Origin: Bacteroidota bacterium
GTDB lineage: Bacteria > Bacteroidota > Bacteroidia > Bacteroidales > Lentimicrobiaceae
Length of the DNA: 34,647 nt
Assembly: GCA_009773515.1 (NCBI GenBank)
Contig: WSXX01000038.1
Span: 1-34,647, forward strand
Direction of reading: 5' to 3'
The translations under genes and the position numbers were made by a program. The notes beneath the pieces are model-generated. The model saw only the letters and a list, made by a program, of their open reading frames with translations, was not told the DNA's origin and did no database searches. Below, one piece after another: positions 32,131 to 34,647 of this stretch (positions within the stretch are counted from its first letter, which is position 1; every line of letters begins with the position of its first letter).

Positions 32131-34647
32131 TTAATTGACAACCTGTATTTTGGAAGTAACAACAGAATTACCAGCAATAAGCTTTACAAGGTAGAATCCG
32201 GAAGTCAGATTTGAAACATCAAGGGTTTCTTTGTATGAACCAGATGAGAGAGTGCCTAAAGCGGTTTCCATTACCATGCGGCCGGTAGTATTGTATATGC
32301 TATAACTCACCGGGCTGTTTTTGCTTAGGTTAAAGGAAATACTCATGATTCCGTTTGAAGGATTAGGATAGGTTGCAAATCCAGAGGCTACTTCATTTTC
32401 ATCAAGTCCTGTAGTATTGCCAAGAGGAATAAAGCTACCACCTGAAGGAAGAACTGCAAATAATCCAAAATCAGCGCCATTGCTGTTGTCTCCCGGTGAA
32501 AGGAAGCCAGAGGCAACTACTGAAAGTGCCTGGCCCTGAAGACCGAGATCAGCAAGTGGTGCATTAAATGTTGCAACTGTTGCATCACCTGCTTCATTGC
32601 GGATATCAATCTGATAGTTTGATGTAGGAAGTTCGAGATAACCAGCAAAGTTTCCATAGGCAAGGTTGTCAACGATGGTGCCGGCTCCAGCAAAAACTTC
32701 AACTATATCAACAACCGGAGCATCGGTAGAACCGTGAAACACAAGCACATCAGTATTTGCAGAAGCTGTTGCTTCTTCTCTTGCCATATCATAAACATAG
32801 ATGTCGAATGGCTGAACAGGGGAATAACCCGAAGAGCTTACAATTCCATTGGCTATAAGGATGTACTTTTTATCTGTTTCCAGATTATACGTAAAACGTG
32901 CCAATGCATTGGTTGTGTCGGTTGAGTTTGCAGGTTGAATAACCACATCAAAATCTACACCGGCAGGAGCATCAATAAAAGGAGATGCTGTGCGGAAAGC
33001 AAAGTTGTTGATTAGCAGGGCATTGTTCAGCCATACATCAACTTCGGCTGCAGCAGCATCGGCAGCATTGTGCATTACCTGCACGCGGGCAGTTGGAGCT
33101 ATATAAACTGGCAGAGGAATGAGTGCGCCACCTGAAGGCAATGCAACAAATAATCCGAAAGAAGCTCCATTATTGTTATTGGCAGGATTCAGGAACCCGC
33201 TGGCAACAACTGCCAGCGCTTGACCGTTCAGTCCAAGTGTTGCAAGAGGCGCACTGTAAGAAGCTACGGTTACGGTTCCGGTTTCATCGCGAACCTCAAG
33301 CACATAGTCGGCTGTGGGCAATTCCAAATACCCTGCATAATTACCATATGACAGATTGTCAATGATTGTTCCTGCACCAACACCGATTTCAACAACATCA
33401 ACTGTGGGAGCATCGGTTGAACCGTGGAATGCAACAATGTCCGTATTGGAAGAGTTTGAAGCAATTTCTCTTGCTCCGCCAAGCGGATAGAGATCAAATG
33501 GAGTTGCAGGATTGTATCCGGTAGGAACAACTATGCCATTGGCAATCAACATGTACTTTTCGCCACCGGCAAGATTGTAAGTGAAACGGGCCAAAGCATT
33601 GGTTGTGTCGGTTGAGTTTGCAGGTTGAATAACCACATCAAAATCAACACCAGCAGGAGCATCAATAAAAGGAGTTGCAGTGCGGAAAGCAAAGTTGTCG
33701 ATCAAAAGTGCATCGTTAAGCCATACATCAACTTCGGCTGCAGCAGCATCGGCAGAATTGTGAATTACCTGTAAACGTGCAGTGGAAATTTCAACAGCAG
33801 GAAGGGCAACAAGTGGTCCACCTGAAGGAAGTGCTACAAATATTCCGAAAGCTTCGCCGTTGTTGTTCGATGAAGGGTCCAGGAATCCTGATGCCACTGC
33901 AACTGCAGCTGCACCATTTAATCCCAGAGTAGCAAGTGGAGCGAGGTATTCAGCCACAACATTTGCACCGCTTGCGTCGCGAACCTGTATTCTGTAGTCC
34001 GCTGCAGGAAGTTCAAGATATCCGGCAAATTCACCATATGAAATATTATCAACTATGGTTCCTGCGCCTACACCAACCTCAACTATGTCAACAGTCGGGG
34101 CATCGGTTGAACCATGGAATACAAGTACATCAGAGTTGTCAGGTGAATTGGCTGCTTCCTGTCCCATTCCATAAACATAAATATCGAATGGTGTTGCAGG
34201 ATTGTAACCGGTAGGAACAACTATTCCGTTTGCAACAAGTACATAGGTTTCGCCATCCATCAGGTTGTAAGTAAAACGGGCCAGAGCATTTGTAGTGTCG
34301 GTCGAATTTGCTGGCTGAATGACCACATCAAAATCAACACCTGCAGGAGCGTCAATAAAAGGAGAAGCTGTGCGGAAAGCGAAGTTGTCGATCAATAGAG
34401 CGTCGTTCAACCAAACATCAACTTCAGCGGCAGCCGCATCGGCAGAATTGTGGATTACCTGTAAACGTGCGGAAGGAGTATAAACCGGGAGTTCAACCAG
34501 CGCACCACCAGAAGGAAGAGCAACAAATAATCCGAAAGCTGCGCCATCATTATTTACCGCCGGATTCAGGAAGCCAGAAGCAACCACAGTCATTGCTGCG
34601 CCTTGCAGTCCAAGAGTAGCAAGTGGTGCCTGATACATGGCTACGGT
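32131..34647 (-). CDS. T9SS type A surface protein with tandem DUF4397 repeats, N-terminus outside the window
   Basis: At least 838 residues; the frame is still open at the window end, so the signal peptide and further repeats lie beyond. The visible part holds three full units of exactly 230 residues plus the end of a fourth. Each unit contains two DUF4397-like beta-sandwich halves, recognisable by 'VIHNSADAAAAEVDVWLND' and 'VFHGSTDAPTVDIVEVGVG'. After the last unit a linker leads to the type A sorting domain (about 75 residues from the C-terminus: 'TYPNPSNGIMSISFN', 'IYNTTGRMVME', 'LTSGFYLVKL'). Such proteins are thought to be surface or matrix components; no catalytic residues are evident. 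A strong terminator follows. Confidence 0.9.
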   Translation of the reverse strand, partial: TVAMYQAPLATLGLQGAAMTVVASGFLNPAVNNDGAAFGLFVALPSGGALVELPVYTPSARLQVIHNSADAAAAEVDVWLNDALLIDNFAFRTASPFIDAPAGVDFDVVIQPANSTDTTNALARFTYNLMDGETYVLVANGIVVPTGYNPATPFDIYVYGMGQEAANSPDNSDVLVFHGSTDAPTVDIVEVGVGAGTIVDNISYGEFAGYLELPAADYRIQVRDASGANVVAEYLAPLATLGLNGAAAVAVASGFLDPSSNNNGEAFGIFVALPSGGPLVALPAVEISTARLQVIHNSADAAAAEVDVWLNDALLIDNFAFRTATPFIDAPAGVDFDVVIQPANSTDTTNALARFTYNLAGGEKYMLIANGIVVPTGYNPATPFDLYPLGGAREIASNSSNTDIVAFHGSTDAPTVDVVEIGVGAGTIIDNLSYGNYAGYLELPTADYVLEVRDETGTVTVASYSAPLATLGLNGQALAVVASGFLNPANNNNGASFGLFVALPSGGALIPLPVYIAPTARVQVMHNAADAAAAEVDVWLNNALLINNFAFRTASPFIDAPAGVDFDVVIQPANSTDTTNALARFTYNLETDKKYILIANGIVSSSGYSPVQPFDIYVYDMAREEATASANTDVLVFHGSTDAPVVDIVEVFAGAGTIVDNLAYGNFAGYLELPTSNYQIDIRNEAGDATVATFNAPLADLGLQGQALSVVASGFLSPGDNSNGADFGLFAVLPSGGSFIPLGNTTGLDENEVASGFATYPNPSNGIMSISFNLSKNSPVSYSIYNTTGRMVMETALGTLSSGSYKETLDVSNLTSGFYLVKLIAGNSVVTSKIQVVN
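32419..34647 (-). repeat. Tandem 690-bp coding repeats
   Basis: Units at about 33781-34470, 33091-33780 and 32419-33090 (the last merges into the linker), plus a partial unit at 34471-34647. The 690-bp period is exact through the visible units: the plus-strand string ACCACATCAAAATC recurs at 32942, 33632 and 34322. Conservation is highest in the VIHNSADA to RFTYNL half and lower in the stretch before the next unit. Confidence 0.92.

Overview
The window looks like an anaerobic member of the Bacteroidota. Four loci carry type IX secretion (T9SS) C-terminal sorting signals (three type A: 1-1623, 30075-32012, 32131-34647; one type B/CHU_C: 6490-7779), plus a broken sorting-domain fragment at 1693-2066. 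Several genes are preceded by an octamer matching the Bacteroidota -7 promoter element TAnnTTTG, four times as exactly TACCTTTG. Shine-Dalgarno sequences are weak or absent, which also fits. The composition is moderately AT-rich, and I see no rRNA, tRNA, phage, IS element or CRISPR.

Layout. 1-7779: T9SS proteins and housekeeping genes (clpB, inorganic pyrophosphatase, a CoA-binding protein). 7827-9821 (minus): hydG, the radical-SAM maturase of the [FeFe]-hydrogenase H-cluster, followed by two tandem TM1266-type 'iron-only hydrogenase system regulator' genes. 9932-20079 (minus): a long tightly packed cluster reading hydC, hydB, hydA (an NADH-linked, probably electron-bifurcating [FeFe]-hydrogenase), a hydrogenase-like protein fused to a histidine kinase, a single-domain response regulator, a receiver-histidine kinase hybrid, rex, ribF and a PhnP-like metallohydrolase. 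20437-24236 (plus, divergent): a small [2Fe-2S] thioredoxin-like ferredoxin, a second hydrogenase-like sensor ending in a PAS domain, a SpoIIE/PP2C phosphatase with an unassigned C-terminal domain, and an OsmC protein. 24311-26572 (minus): two nucleotide-sugar enzymes (a UDP-HexNAc 6-dehydrogenase and a WbpB-like oxidase). 26999-30015: a PiT-family anion permease, an aminotransferase and an unknown membrane-anchored protein. 30075-34647 (minus): two T9SS cell-surface proteins, the last one built of near-identical 690-bp repeats and cut by the window end.

The notable system is the 7.8-24.2 kb hydrogenase island. A catalytic HydABC enzyme is flanked by two different proteins that reuse the hydrogenase H-domain as a probable sensor. 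One is wired to a two-component phosphorelay and the other to a PAS domain and a PP2C phosphatase. The divergent promoter between the two halves holds two back-to-back palindromes (TGTTAT-N4-ATAACA and TGTTAA-N4-TTAACA) matching the operator of the NADH/NAD+ sensor Rex, and rex itself lies in the minus-strand cluster. My reading is that the cell senses both NADH/NAD+ (Rex) and H2 or ferredoxin redox state (the two sensor proteins) to tune the hydrogenase. Neither receiver protein has a DNA-binding domain, so the output of the relay is open. The H-domain motifs are non-canonical: the usual proton-transfer Cys is Asp in HydA and in one sensor, and Asn in the other. The sensors carry a Cys-x2-Cys motif where catalytic enzymes have Cys-x3-Cys.
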